Position numbers and translations under genes: made by a program
NCBI RefSeq assembly: GCF_026626635.1
Contig: NZ_JAPNKA010000001.1
Location: 434,001 to 498,000 of the forward strand
Direction: 5' to 3'
DNA: 64,000 bases
From: Archangium lansingense
GTDB taxonomy: Bacteria; Myxococcota; Myxococcia; Myxococcales; Myxococcaceae
The notes under the pieces: generated by a model
Databases searched by the model: none
What the model was told of the DNA's origin: nothing
The model's input: only the letters and a program-made list of their open reading frames with translations
In this document: positions 25,205 through 34,187 of the stretch, piece after piece
Numbering within the stretch: the stretch's first letter is position 1
How the letters are laid out: each line of letters begins with the position of its first letter

Positions 25205-26434
25205 GTGGACGTAATCGTGGCCACCCACCCGGACAACCTGCGAGCGCGGCTGGAAGAGCGCGGAGAACTGCTCGAAGCCACCCGGCTGCGCTACCGGGCG
25301 CTGGAGAAGATGCTGCGGGCCTTCTTCTGGAAGGATCGGGTGCGGGCCAACCTGGAGCTCCTGCGCGAGGTGGCATTGGCGCAGCCGCAGGTGGACACCA
25401 CGCTGGATGCGGTGGCCCGGCGCGCGGCGGTGGAGGGCTGGCCGAGGCGTTCGGCGCCGATGGTGCTGCTGGCCGAGGTGGCTCGGTTGCGCGGGGCCGT
25501 CGCGGCGGCGGTGGAGCGGCGGCTCATCGCGAAGCAGAAGCCGGCCCTGCTCGGCGAGGCGCTGCTGAAGCTGGAGGAGGAGGTGCTGGACGCGGGGCCG
25601 CTGCTGGGGCGGCGCTTGTGGATCCAGGCGGTGGAGATATTGCCGCGCAACCTCCAGGAGTTGAGGGCGGCCTGCGCGGCGGGGGAGGTTTTCGAGCGTG
25701 TCTTCAAGCGTCCAGCCGCCGAGGGTGCGTTGCCCTTCGACGCGGTGGAGGCGGACGAGGTGCGGCGGGCGCTGCTCGTGGCGGACAAGGCGCTGGAGGC
25801 GCTGTGGTCTCGGCTGGAGCGCTTCGACGGCACGGGTCGGGTGAGTGCCTTCCTGGAGAAGCGGATGAAGCGGGCGCCGGTACGGCCTCCGCGCAGCGGG
25901 CCGGAGTTGCTGCTGCACGCGGCGTTCTGGCACGACCTGGCGCGAGCGCGGCTGAGGGCGCTGCTGGAGTCCCGGCTGTCGCCGGTGATGCCTCGCGAGG
26001 AGGAGTGGCCGGAACTGCTGGGGTGGCTGGTGGTGAGGGAGGGCTCGGCGCGGGTGGGGCTGCCCACCTCGGAGGTGCTGAGCGAGGGGCGGGCGGGGCT
26101 GCTGGAGGTGGCGGCGGAGGTGGCGGCGCTGTCGCGAGCGCGTCCCGTGGGGCCATGGAACGAGGAGGCCGCGTGGGTGCGACTGTGGACGGCGGCCCAG
26201 CGGGCGAAGTCCGAGACTGGGGCGGATGCGGAGCGGCTGCGAGAGTCGCTGCGCCTCTTCATCCGGCTGAGGGGGCAGGGGCAGACGCCGGCGCGGCTCT
26301 TCTCCTCGGGGCGTCCGGAGCTCGCCGGGCTGCCGGGTGGACAGACGGGCAGAGAGCCGGAGGATCTGCCGGGGCTGGTGCAGCGGGCCCGGGAGGCGGC
26401 CGGGCAGCCTCGGACGGGAAGGGTGTCAGGGTAG
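25205..26434 (+). CDS. Conserved helical protein of unknown function
   Basis: About 409 aa from the GTG at 25205 (an in-frame GTG at 25217 is equally possible; neither has a clear ribosome site). The protein is almost wholly alpha-helical and rich in Ala, Arg, Leu and Glu, with no signal peptide, no membrane segment and no motif that I recognise. Repeated R/E/L heptads (for example RLRYRALEKMLRAFF, ALLGEALLKLEEEVL) suggest a helical bundle or coiled coil. It ends 29 bases before recF and is read in the same direction, so they may share a transcript. No function assigned. Confidence 0.6.
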   Translation: MDVIVATHPDNLRARLEERGELLEATRLRYRALEKMLRAFFWKDRVRANLELLREVALAQPQVDTTLDAVARRAAVEGWPRRSAPMVLLAEVARLRGAVAAAVERRLIAKQKPALLGEALLKLEEEVLDAGPLLGRRLWIQAVEILPRNLQELRAACAAGEVFERVFKRPAAEGALPFDAVEADEVRRALLVADKALEALWSRLERFDGTGRVSAFLEKRMKRAPVRPPRSGPELLLHAAFWHDLARARLRALLESRLSPVMPREEEWPELLGWLVVREGSARVGLPTSEVLSEGRAGLLEVAAEVAALSRARPVGPWNEEAAWVRLWTAAQRAKSETGADAERLRESLRLFIRLRGQGQTPARLFSSGRPELAGLPGGQTGREPEDLPGLVQRAREAAGQPRTGRVSG

Positions 26435-26463
26435 GTCTTTAACCTGGACGCTCACGTGTACGG

Positions 26464-27633
26464 ATGGGAGAAAGGCCTCCCGTGCGGCTGCTGGCACTCC
26501 ACGTCCAGGACTTCCGAAACCTTGGCCAGGTCACCCTGGCGCCGAGTCCGCACGCGTCCATCGCGGTGGGGCAGAACGGGCAGGGGAAGACGAACCTGCT
26601 GGAGGCGCTCTACTTCCTGGCGACGCTCAAGCCGCTGCGAGCGGGGCGCTTGTCGGAGTTGGTGCGGTGGGGCGCGCAGTCGGCGCGGGTGACGGGCCGC
26701 TTTCTGCTCAAGGGGGCGGAGCGGGAAATCTCCGTGGAGGTGGCTGGCGGGGTGCGTCAGGCCTTCGTGGACGGGAAGAAGGCGGCGAGCCTGGAGGAGT
26801 ACTTCGGGGGCGTGTCGGTGGTGGCCTTCACACCGGACGACCTGGAGGTAGTGAAGGGAGGGCCGGACGCGCGGAGGGCCTTCCTGGACCGGGCGGTGTT
26901 CAACCGCTTCCCGGCGTTCCTGAGGGAGAGCCGTGAGTACGGGCGGGCGCTGAAGAACCGCAACCGGCTGTTGCGCTCGGGCCCGGTGGACGCGGCGTAC
27001 CTGGACGCCTACGACGAGACGCTGGCGAAGGCGGGGGCGCGGGTATACGCGCGGCGGCGGGCGTTGATGGCGGAGCTGGCGCCGAGGGCACAGGCGACAT
27101 TCGCCTCCATTGGGCGGACGCCGGAGCCGGCGGCCTATGGCTACCACCCGGCGCACCTGGGAGACGTGGACTTCCCGGGGGCGGACGAGGCGGCGCTGGC
27201 GGTGGCGTTGCGGGAGGCGTTGGCGGCGAGGTCTCGGAGGGACTTGGATCGGGGCTTCACGTCGGTGGGGCCGCACGCGGACGACGTAACGGTGACCTTG
27301 GGCGCGAGGAGCGCGCGGGCGTACGCGAGCCAAGGCCAGCAGCGGGCGTTGGTGCTGGGGTGGAAGATCGCGGAGATCGAGAACCTCGAGGCGGCGATGG
27401 GCTTCCTGCCGTTGCTGCTGCTGGACGACGTGTCGAGCGAGCTGGACCCAGAGCGCAACACGTACCTGATGAACTACCTGGCGGCGAGCGGGGCGCAGGT
27501 CTTCCTGTCGACGACGGATGCGGGGCTGGTGCGAGGAGCCGCAGCGCAGGACACGCTATGGCTGGGAGTGCGAACGGGAGAAGTCACGAACGTGACCCCG
27601 GAGCAGGCGCAACCCGCGGACGAGCCCGCCTGA
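26464..27633 (+). CDS. recF: DNA replication and repair protein RecF
   Basis: 389 aa. RecF is an SMC-like ATPase that helps load RecA at single-strand gaps. Seen directly: LHVQDFRNL near residue 12, Walker A GQNGQGKTN (36-44), the signature GQQRALVLGWK (about 292-302), Walker B LLLLDDVSSELD (about 317-328) and the D-loop. The family start is LxLxxFRNY; the ATG at 26464 adds only seven residues. The Gly-Gln-Asn-Gly-Gln-Gly-Lys Walker motif is as in other RecF proteins. It is not adjacent to dnaN or gyrB, unlike the common dnaA-dnaN-recF-gyrB order. Confidence 0.95.
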   Translation: MGERPPVRLLALHVQDFRNLGQVTLAPSPHASIAVGQNGQGKTNLLEALYFLATLKPLRAGRLSELVRWGAQSARVTGRFLLKGAEREISVEVAGGVRQAFVDGKKAASLEEYFGGVSVVAFTPDDLEVVKGGPDARRAFLDRAVFNRFPAFLRESREYGRALKNRNRLLRSGPVDAAYLDAYDETLAKAGARVYARRRALMAELAPRAQATFASIGRTPEPAAYGYHPAHLGDVDFPGADEAALAVALREALAARSRRDLDRGFTSVGPHADDVTVTLGARSARAYASQGQQRALVLGWKIAEIENLEAAMGFLPLLLLDDVSSELDPERNTYLMNYLAASGAQVFLSTTDAGLVRGAAAQDTLWLGVRTGEVTNVTPEQAQPADEPA

Positions 27634-27647
27634 CACCGTGCACATAT

Positions 27648-27682
27648 CCCCTCGCCCTCCGGGAGAGGGACGGGGTGAGGGT
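27648..27682 (+). repeat. Dispersed REP-like palindromic repeat, copy 2
   Basis: CCCCTCGCCC-TCC-GGGAGAGGG followed by ACGGGGTGAGGGT; one base off the palindrome of the other copies. Lies just after the recF stop. Confidence 0.8.
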
Positions 27683-27714
27683 ATCGAGCATCCCAGGTTG
27701 CCCCTGTGCGATGT

Positions 27715-27749
27715 CCCCTCTCCCTTTGGGAGAGGGCTAGGGTGAGGGT
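27715..27749 (+). repeat. Dispersed REP-like palindromic repeat, copy 3
   Basis: CCCCTCTCCC-TTT-GGGAGAGGG followed by CTAGGGTGAGGGT, 32 bases after copy 2. Its CTAG provides the TAG stop of the minus-strand gene at 27737, so the repeat forms that gene's last codons. Confidence 0.8.
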
Positions 27750-28540
27750 CTTCCGTATGGAGAGGGCCTCCCGAGCACGAACATCCAGAAGGCCCGCGAC
27801 TCGAGCTCCAGAGCGTTCACGGTGGCCTCCACATCGCCCCGGTGCTTCTTGAACATCCGGAGGAACTTATTCACCGAGGAGGCCTGGTTGGCGTAGGGAC
27901 CCGAGGGTTGCGTCCACCGGTCGTGCCGGGTGCCACGTGGCTGTCCCCACATCGCGGCGAGGAACGGCAGCACGTCATGTTGACCCAGGAGTTTGCGCCC
28001 GGTGACGAACCGGTTGAAGGCGCGGTGCCCGCCAGGGGCACGCAGGAGGGTACGCAGCAACTCGGCCTGTTCTCCGCGCTCCATCCACGAGGGGGGGCGG
28101 TTGCGGTCCCGGGCCCACCTTCGCCGCAGGGCCTCCTTGCGCGCGGTCTCCGCGGGGTGCTCGAAATCCTTCTCAGCCGAGAGATGGAACAGCGCGTGGT
28201 CTCTGATGACGCCCTGGGGAACGAGGCCCCGGAGGTGACTCAGGCGGCTGTGCTGGGGCAGCGGGCGGGCGATGGCGCGGGCCCAGCGGATGAAGGGGGC
28301 GACCTTGTCTGCCTGACGTCGCCGACACACCATGTAGCGAATGTCCCCGGTCGCATCATCATCGAGCCCTGCGAGGTCTTCGAAGGCCTCCGGGTCGCGG
28401 GTGAGCTGAGCCACCTCCACACGGGACTGGCGGCGCGCGGAGCGGTGGATGCGGGCGCGCTCAGCACGTGCCGAATCGCGATGCCGCGAGGGCAGCAGCG
28501 AGCGGGTCATATCCCGCGCTTTCTCTTCTCCGTAGACCAT
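27737..28540 (-). CDS. Arginine-rich protein of unknown function
   Basis: 267 aa, predicted cytoplasmic, with about 17% Arg/Lys. The start has GGGAGGACTCC before the ATG. The N-terminus (TRSLLPSRHRDSARAERARIHRSARRQ) is basic and helical. Further on come IRYMVCRRRQADKVAPFIRW, RAPGGHRAFNRFVTGRKLLG and a C-terminal helix NALELESRAFWMFVLGRP. I do not recognise a family; nucleic-acid contact is plausible from charge alone. The final codons are supplied by REP copy 3. Confidence 0.6.
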   Translation of the reverse strand: MVYGEEKARDMTRSLLPSRHRDSARAERARIHRSARRQSRVEVAQLTRDPEAFEDLAGLDDDATGDIRYMVCRRRQADKVAPFIRWARAIARPLPQHSRLSHLRGLVPQGVIRDHALFHLSAEKDFEHPAETARKEALRRRWARDRNRPPSWMERGEQAELLRTLLRAPGGHRAFNRFVTGRKLLGQHDVLPFLAAMWGQPRGTRHDRWTQPSGPYANQASSVNKFLRMFKKHRGDVEATVNALELESRAFWMFVLGRPSPYGRPSP

Positions 28541-28594
28541 GGAGTCCTCCCTGCGGGGAGGACGGAGCGAGCAGCGGGTTCCTGACAGTGAAGC

Positions 28595-29332
28595 TCAGTG
28601 CCAGCGTCCCCAGCGCCCACCGCGCCCGGCGGTGAGCATCGAGGTGGGAATGAAGCTCACGACGACGAGCACGCCCAGATACAACCCGAACAATCGGAGG
28701 GGCCCGTTGCCGAAGCGCACGAGGAGGACGGGCAGGCCAATGACCGAGGCGAGCGTCATCCAGCGCGCGAGCGGATGAGGAATGTGCCGCAGCAGCCCCA
28801 GGCCGAGGCACGGATCGAAGAGGGGCTGGAGCCTGCTGAGAAACGAGCGATCCCTCACCAGCTCCTGATGGAGCTGCTCCACGAACCGTTGCCGCTCGGC
28901 AAGCCGCTCAGCTTCCTCCTGTGCGCGGGCCTGCTGGAGGACCTGCACCTGCTCGCGAGTCTGGGCTTCGACCTGCGCCTGGGCGCGCCAGCGCTCCTCG
29001 TTGTAGGCGAGCTGCTCGGGCGACTGGAGGTCCGAGCCGCACGTGGTGCACTCGCGGGCGAAGCGGCCGTTCTCGGCCTCGCACCGGACACAGCGCGGAA
29101 AGAGCTGTCCACGAGTGGACTCGGCATCGAGCGCCAGCGGGGTCTGCCCATGGAGCTTGAATCGCTCGACATGAGCCTCGGGGACGGAGACGGAAGCAGG
29201 GACGTCGCCGCTGGGCCCGGCCACGGACTCGAAGCGGCCTCCGTCCTGCAGCCGCACCTGTCCGTCGGACTGGGGCTTCTCGCCGCGCGAGCGTTCGAGG
29301 TGGAGGAAGCGGGAGAACTTGTTGGAGGACAT
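28595..29332 (-). CDS. Zinc-ribbon membrane protein
   Basis: 245 aa. A zinc ribbon CVRCEAENGRFARECTTCG lies near residues 81-98, followed by a long charged coiled coil (about 110-165, EERWRAQAQVEAQTREQVQVL and onward) and two hydrophobic segments near the C-terminus (WMTLASVIGLPVLLV and LFGLYLGVLVVVSFI). Its start lies 3 bases past the stop of the Ycf46-like ATPase on the same strand (its ATG follows that gene upstream in the operon order 30898 to 28595). This close linkage suggests that the two proteins work together at the membrane; the role is unknown. Confidence 0.65.
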   Translation of the reverse strand: MSSNKFSRFLHLERSRGEKPQSDGQVRLQDGGRFESVAGPSGDVPASVSVPEAHVERFKLHGQTPLALDAESTRGQLFPRCVRCEAENGRFARECTTCGSDLQSPEQLAYNEERWRAQAQVEAQTREQVQVLQQARAQEEAERLAERQRFVEQLHQELVRDRSFLSRLQPLFDPCLGLGLLRHIPHPLARWMTLASVIGLPVLLVRFGNGPLRLFGLYLGVLVVVSFIPTSMLTAGRGGRWGRWH

Positions 29333-29335
29333 CGC

Positions 29336-30898
29336 CTACTCCTTCCTGGCGCTATTTCCGGACGATGAAGCAGGACGGGTGCGGCCGCGGGCCCACTCGC
29401 GCAGCCGGACGATCTCATCCCGCATGGTGACGGCGAGCGGGAAGGTCTCCTGGAGGGCGCCGGCAATGTGGCGCTGCTCCAGCTCCACGCCCTGGCCGAA
29501 GGCCTCGTAGAGCGCGGCGATGATGGCCTGCTCTATCTCCGCGCCACTGAAGTTCTCGGCCAGGGTAGCCAGCGCGTTCAAATCAAACGTGGCCGGGTCG
29601 CGCTTTCGCCGCTGCAGGTGGATGCGGAAGATGTCACGGCGCTCGGCGGCCTCGGGCAGGTCGATGAAGAAGATCTCATCGAAGCGGCCCTTGCGCAGCA
29701 ACTCAGGGGGCAGGCCTTCAATCCGGTTGGCGGTGGCGACCACGAACACCGGGGACGTCTTCTCCTGGAGCCAGGTGAGCAGCGTGCCGAAGACGCGCGC
29801 GGTGACGCCGCCGTCGGTGGTGCCCGAGGAGGCCACGCCGGACAGGCCCTTCTCAATCTCATCCACCCAGAGCACGACGGGGGCGATGCTCTCGGCGACG
29901 CGGATGGCCTTGCGGAGGTTCTCCTCGGAGGAGCCCACCAGTCCGCTGAAGATGCGGCCCATGTCGAGCCGCAGCAGGGGCAGGTTCCAGTGCGCGGCGA
30001 TGGCCTTGGAGGTGAGGCTCTTGCCGCAGCCCTGCACGCCGAGCAGCAGCAGGCCGCGCGGCTCGGGCAAGCCGAACTGGCGGGCGCGCTCTCCGAAGGC
30101 GGCGGTGCGTTGGGTGAGCCACTGCTTGAGGTTCTGCAGGCCGCCCACGTGGCCCAGGTCCTGCTCCGGAGGGTAGTACTCGAGCAGCCCGCTCTTGCGG
30201 ATGACCTGGCGCTTCTCGTCCTGGACGCGGCGGATGTCCGCTGCGCTCAGCTTGCCGTCGTGGGCAATGGCCTTGGCGAAGGCATTCTCCGCCTCGGACA
30301 GCGTGAGGCCCTGGGCCGCCTGGATGAGCTGGGCGGCGTGCTCGCGCGACAGCTCGATGCTGGCCTTGTTGCTGCGGCGCACCACCGCGACGATCTCCTT
30401 GAGCAGGTTCATCAGCTCCTGGAACCCGGGCAGCGGGACGTCGAGGACAGACACCTCCTTCTCCAACTCGGTGGGGATGACGAGGGTGGGAGACAGGAGG
30501 ATGACAGTGGTGAAGGTACTCTTGAGGGAGTGGGCGAGCTCGCGCAGGGCGCGCACCACGGACTTCTCCTCGAGGTAGGGGTGGAAGTCCTTGAGCACCA
30601 CGAGGGAGGGCTCGGTGAGCTTCTCGATGGCGGCGAGCGCGTCGATGGGGTTGCGCGTGTCCTCGGGGAGGGCGGGACCGCGGGAGCCACCCAGGTAGCG
30701 CAGGCCGCGGGCGATGGACCAGGACAGGAGCACCTTGCCGTGCGCGCGTGCCAGGTCCGCGAGGAGGGAGTCCACGCGGTGCTCCTCCCACGAGACGAGG
30801 TAGAGGAGGGGGTAGCGGGCGCGGATGAGGATGTCGAGCTCCTCCAGCCAGGGAGCGGAGGAGGACCCGGGACGAGGGAGCGCGGGACTGGACACCAT
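29336..30898 (-). CDS. AAA+ ATPase, Ycf46-like
   Basis: 520 aa from the ATG at 30898; the longer open frame upstream overlaps another gene and has no family character. The N-terminal part ([29 protein letters not shown]) matches Ycf46, an ATPase known from plastids and cyanobacteria. The AAA+ core has Walker A GVQGCGKS near residue 285, Walker [11 protein letters not shown] near 344, sensor [10 protein letters not shown] and arginine finger [12 protein letters not shown]. In cyanobacteria Ycf46 has been linked to carbon use; in myxobacteria the role is not known. A zinc-ribbon membrane protein follows 3 bases later. Confidence 0.85.
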   Translation of the reverse strand: MVSSPALPRPGSSSAPWLEELDILIRARYPLLYLVSWEEHRVDSLLADLARAHGKVLLSWSIARGLRYLGGSRGPALPEDTRNPIDALAAIEKLTEPSLVVLKDFHPYLEEKSVVRALRELAHSLKSTFTTVILLSPTLVIPTELEKEVSVLDVPLPGFQELMNLLKEIVAVVRRSNKASIELSREHAAQLIQAAQGLTLSEAENAFAKAIAHDGKLSAADIRRVQDEKRQVIRKSGLLEYYPPEQDLGHVGGLQNLKQWLTQRTAAFGERARQFGLPEPRGLLLLGVQGCGKSLTSKAIAAHWNLPLLRLDMGRIFSGLVGSSEENLRKAIRVAESIAPVVLWVDEIEKGLSGVASSGTTDGGVTARVFGTLLTWLQEKTSPVFVVATANRIEGLPPELLRKGRFDEIFFIDLPEAAERRDIFRIHLQRRKRDPATFDLNALATLAENFSGAEIEQAIIAALYEAFGQGVELEQRHIAGALQETFPLAVTMRDEIVRLREWARGRTRPASSSGNSARKE

Positions 30899-30951
30899 GC
30901 CCCTGGATATACCAGTCCGGGTGTGCCTCGCGCACCGGGGGGCAGGTGGGA

Positions 30952-31248
30952 CTACTTGAGACTTACAGGGTCCACCTCGGCGAGCAGCTTGGTGACGCGG
31001 GCCTCGTCGATGCGGGCGGTGAGGCGCTCCTGCTCGTGCTGGTCGCGCACCGTCTTGGACAGGCTGAAGGTGGAGCCGATGGTGAAGAGCAGGCCCATGC
31101 CCAGGAAAGCCTTCTGCCAGCCGTCGATGGGCAGGTGGTAGATGCCGACGGCCATCACGCCGACCGCCAGGGCGAAGGAGAGCCAGGTCTGGATGACCCA
31201 GGCGCCACTGTGAGTCTGCTGCACGGGGGTGGTGTTGGGGCGGGACAT
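30952..31248 (-). CDS. YiaA/YiaB-family two-helix inner membrane protein
   Basis: 98 aa from the ATG at 31248, which has CGAGGTCC upstream. Two membrane helices, VIQTWLSFALAVGVMAVGIY and AFLGMGLLFTIGSTFSL, separated by HLPIDGWQK, match the YiaAB two-helix domain. The C-terminal tail is charged and cytoplasmic. The role in this family is unclear. Divergent from the LysR gene at 31366, 117 bases apart, which may control it. Confidence 0.8.
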   Translation of the reverse strand: MSRPNTTPVQQTHSGAWVIQTWLSFALAVGVMAVGIYHLPIDGWQKAFLGMGLLFTIGSTFSLSKTVRDQHEQERLTARIDEARVTKLLAEVDPVSLK

Positions 31249-31365
31249 GATGGACCTCGTTTGGAAGAGCGCTTCCGGTGGAAGCGCGTTGACGAGACAC
31301 AAGATGCCCCTGTTCCTCGCAAACTGCATGGAACTAATGGCTCGTCATTCGATAAGCTCCAGTGA

Positions 31366-32244
31366 ATGATTCAACTCCAGCGTCTCGAGGGCTTCTACTG
31401 GGTCGCGCGGTGCGAGGGTTACGCCCGGGCGGCCCGCGCATTCCCGTACCCCATCACCCAACCGGGAGTGCACCAGCAGGTGAAGCGGCTGGAGTCCGAG
31501 CTGGGCGTGCGCCTCTTCGAGCGGGTGGGCAAGGACCGCGTGGTGCTCACGCCGCAAGGCCGCGCGCTCTACGAGTACATGGCGCCGTTCTACGAGGGCT
31601 TGTCCTCGCTGGAGCGCTCGTTGCGCTCGGGCACGGTGGGAGGGCGGTTGCGCATCCACGCCTCGGGGCACACGCTGCGCCACCTGCTGCCCCCGTGGCT
31701 GAGGCGGCTGCAGGGACAGCGGCCCGACATCGAGGTGCTCCTCTTCGAGGCGAAGGTGCCCGCGGTGTCCCTGGTGCGCTCGGGTGAGGCCGACCTGTTG
31801 GTGGACCACCTGCCCGACGTGCCCGCGGACCTGGAGGCGCAGCAGGTGGGCAAGACGCGCGCCTTCCTCGTCTTCCCGTCCAACCACCGGCTCGCGCGCA
31901 AGGGCCCCGTCAGCCCCGAGCAGTTCCGAGACGAGCCCTTCATCACCTACAGCTCGGATCCTCAGCTGAGGGATTTGCAGCTCGCGGCGTTGTCGCACTT
32001 CGGCGTGGTGCCGCAGCGGATGTACGCGGCGGACTCGTCCGAGACGATCCTCGGCTTCGTTGCGGCGGGGCTCGGCTACTCGCTGCTGGCCTCGCTGCTG
32101 CCTCGCGGGCCGAAGGTGCCCGGCGTGGTGGCACAGCCGCTCTCCGAGCCGGCTCGCGAGTTCCCCATCTACATGGCCTGGCGCAAGAGCCCCCAGCGCA
32201 ATCCACTCATCGACGCGCTGCTGGGGCTCGCTCCCAAGCCGTGA
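31366..32244 (+). CDS. LysR-family transcriptional regulator
   Basis: 292 aa. Winged helix-turn-helix at residues 5-62 (FYWVARCEGYARAARAFPYP, ITQPGVHQQVKRLESELGVR) and a standard effector domain (LRIHASGHTLRHLLPPWLRR...). The RAARAFPYPITQPGVHQQV segment has prolines unlike classic LysR HTHs. Divergent from the YiaAB-type gene, its most likely target. The small membrane protein at 32251 is convergent, with 6 bases between stops. Confidence 0.9.
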   Translation: MIQLQRLEGFYWVARCEGYARAARAFPYPITQPGVHQQVKRLESELGVRLFERVGKDRVVLTPQGRALYEYMAPFYEGLSSLERSLRSGTVGGRLRIHASGHTLRHLLPPWLRRLQGQRPDIEVLLFEAKVPAVSLVRSGEADLLVDHLPDVPADLEAQQVGKTRAFLVFPSNHRLARKGPVSPEQFRDEPFITYSSDPQLRDLQLAALSHFGVVPQRMYAADSSETILGFVAAGLGYSLLASLLPRGPKVPGVVAQPLSEPAREFPIYMAWRKSPQRNPLIDALLGLAPKP

Positions 32245-32250
32245 GGCTGT

Positions 32251-32403
32251 CTACTTGTCCTGCTCGGAGCCCTTGGCCGCCTGGCCCTTCTGCTTCTCCT
32301 TGATGGTGCCCAGGCTGTTGCTCCACCACTCCGGGCATAGGAGGACGAAGAGGCCTCCGAACACCACCATGCCCACCAGGGAGACGACGATCACTTCACT
32401 CAT
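32251..32403 (-). CDS. 50-residue single-pass membrane protein
   Basis: Start at 32403 with a GGAGG ribosome site (GTGTGGAGGAACGAATG). One membrane helix (VIVVSLVGMVVFGGLFVLL), then a short loop PEWW and a Lys/Gln-rich tail. The good ribosome site and stop placement 6 bases from the convergent LysR gene support a real gene. Function unknown. Confidence 0.6.
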   Translation of the reverse strand: MSEVIVVSLVGMVVFGGLFVLLCPEWWSNSLGTIKEKQKGQAAKGSEQDK

Positions 32404-32553
32404 TCGTTCCTCCACACCGCCCTGATTCAAGAGCGGCAACGTTCCTCTACAACAGCGGAGGACCGTAGTTTCCCGCCAGGTCCGAGCACTGAACAGCCAG
32501 CCTGTTGAGAGAAAACAGGCCATCTGGGGACATTCAGGTCCGAACGTCCCCGG

Positions 32554-33630
32554 CTACCAGGATCGCAGACCCGAGGCCCACACGTACAGCGTTGTCTCCA
32601 GCGGGTATTTCCCAGGCTGTGAGACATGCTTTTGGATGCCTCCGAGCACCGCCGTGGTGCGCAGGTCCGTGTGCCACCCGGCGAGCTCCTCCGAGGCCCG
32701 TGTGGCGGCGATCGCCAGCGCCGTCGCGCCCTGCCCGTAACCGCCGATGATGGGGCCGCTCGCCGCATCCGCTGCCCGCTCCACCCCGCGAGGCCACTCA
32801 CGGCACGCCGCGGCTCCTGGGAAGACGCGCTCGCAGAAGTCCTTCAGCAGCACGTTGGCGAAGGTGCTCGCCCCCGGGTGTCCGCTCATCGCCAGGAAGG
32901 CGGCGCTCCAGGCCAGCACGGTCCCTCGCGGCGTTTTCTTCAGGATGCGTCCCTTCGCATCCACCTGCGTGGGAAACCCGCCCGGTGACTCCAGGAGCTT
33001 CACCAGGTGAGCAGCGAGCCGCTCGCCCGCGGCACGTGAGGCCTCGTTGCCCCGCAGCCTTCCGTGCAGCAACAGCCCCGAGGCCGCGAGCGCGTTATCA
33101 CAGGGCCAGATGCTCTCTCCGAAGCTTGGCAGCAGCGGCTGCTTCGAGAACGCCTCCACCGTCTGCGCCGCGAGCGCATCGAAGAGCGTCCGGTGCGCCT
33201 CATCCGAGAAGCCCGCGCGCTCCAGTCCCGCGAGCATCAATAGCAGGAACCCTCGGTACAACACGCTGCGAGGCAGCGAGTACCCGGCCACCTGTGTGCT
33301 GCCCGTATTGCGGAAGGGCGTGCGGGCCCGGCCGAGCGCATCGGTGAGGAGCGCTTTCAGCCGCTCGCGGACGTCCGGCGGCGCCTTGCCCTCGAGTGAG
33401 GCCTGGACGAGGGCGAAGGAGAGGAAGGCATCGCACGAGAGCTGGGCCTCGGAGAACGGGTGCTCCTTCAATCCCAGCAGCCGCCCCGAGCACCCCGGGC
33501 CCACCACCTGTCGTTGGAGCACCTCCAGGTCGACGCTCTGTCCATCAGGCAACTCCAGCCGCGCCGCGAGCACGGCATTCCATGGGAGCACCAACGACAG
33601 GACGAGCACGGTGGCGGCGAGGCGAGGCAT
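32554..33630 (-). CDS. Secreted helical (toroid-like) protein of unknown function
   Basis: 358 aa with a signal peptide (LAATVLVLSLVLPWNAVLA, cleavage near residue 22). The mature part is helical with spaced glycines and aromatics (SIWPCDNALAASGLLLHGRL, PRGTVLAWSAAFLAMSGHPG, PIIGGYGQGATALAIAATRA), a pattern of alpha/alpha-toroid folds. Four to five cysteines could form disulfides. No catalytic motif is certain. It is followed upstream and downstream by unrelated small genes; exported to periplasm or outside. Confidence 0.6.
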   Translation of the reverse strand: MPRLAATVLVLSLVLPWNAVLAARLELPDGQSVDLEVLQRQVVGPGCSGRLLGLKEHPFSEAQLSCDAFLSFALVQASLEGKAPPDVRERLKALLTDALGRARTPFRNTGSTQVAGYSLPRSVLYRGFLLLMLAGLERAGFSDEAHRTLFDALAAQTVEAFSKQPLLPSFGESIWPCDNALAASGLLLHGRLRGNEASRAAGERLAAHLVKLLESPGGFPTQVDAKGRILKKTPRGTVLAWSAAFLAMSGHPGASTFANVLLKDFCERVFPGAAACREWPRGVERAADAASGPIIGGYGQGATALAIAATRASEELAGWHTDLRTTAVLGGIQKHVSQPGKYPLETTLYVWASGLRSW

Positions 33631-33774
33631 GGGCCGCAGTATGAGCGAGCCAAGGCGGGCGCGGGACGTCTCACGGTGGGGAGTCCGCCTCTACGACGCG
33701 GCATGTCAGGCCCCGATGTTACGTCCGGTCCATGGGCATGCGGGACCGCGCGTCCCATTCCTTGGAGGAGTTTC

Positions 33775-34134
33775 GTGAAGAAGCTGTCGATGCTGCTCGC
33801 CGTGCTCTCCCTGGCTTCGGCGCCTGCCTTTGCCGCCGACTACAAGTGCAATGGCAATCGGGTGGAGAAGGGCGGCAGCACCCAATACACCGTGCGCACC
33901 TCGGGCTCGGACATCGCCATTGAGAAGGGGGGCGGCACTCGGGGCAGGGCCGTCAAACGCGGGAGTGATTACGCCGTCGAGGTGGGTGGCAGCACCCAGG
34001 CCACCATCGAGAACGGCCGCATCTACAAGGGCGGCTCCACCTGGGGCTCCGTGAGCGAGGCCCAGCGCATCTACGACTGCCCGGACATCGTGGCCGCCAC
34101 CCTCTGGGTACTCGAACAGAAGGGGCAGCTCTAG
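33775..34134 (+). CDS. Small secreted protein with four GGST-type repeats
   Basis: 119 aa starting at GTG 33775, with TTGGAGGAG upstream. Signal peptide of about 20 residues (KKLSMLLAVLSLASAPAFAA). The mature protein has four repeats of roughly 20 residues, each a short beta-hairpin-like unit: EKGGSTQYTV, EKGGGTRGRAV, EVGGSTQATI, YKGGSTWGSV. Two cysteines, one near the mature N-terminus and one in YDCPD, could close the fold. I do not recognise the family. A strong hairpin follows the stop. Confidence 0.65.
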   Translation: MKKLSMLLAVLSLASAPAFAADYKCNGNRVEKGGSTQYTVRTSGSDIAIEKGGGTRGRAVKRGSDYAVEVGGSTQATIENGRIYKGGSTWGSVSEAQRIYDCPDIVAATLWVLEQKGQL

Positions 34135-34151
34135 TCGCTCGCTCCCTCACC

Positions 34152-34178
34152 GGCCCGCCGTGAGGGCCACGGCGGGCC
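34152..34178. terminator. Hairpin terminator between convergent genes
   Basis: GGCCCGCCGTG, loop AGGGC, CACGGCGGGCC: a perfect 11-bp stem between the secreted GGST-repeat gene and the convergent membrane protein gene. No T-run is obvious on either side. Confidence 0.65.
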
Positions 34179-34187
34179 CTCGCTCTC

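Noticed and set aside
30899..31300. Upstream extension of the Ycf46-like gene (134 extra residues)
   Set aside because: It overlaps the YiaAB-type gene and lacks family similarity; the Ycf46 N-terminus begins right after the ATG at 30898.
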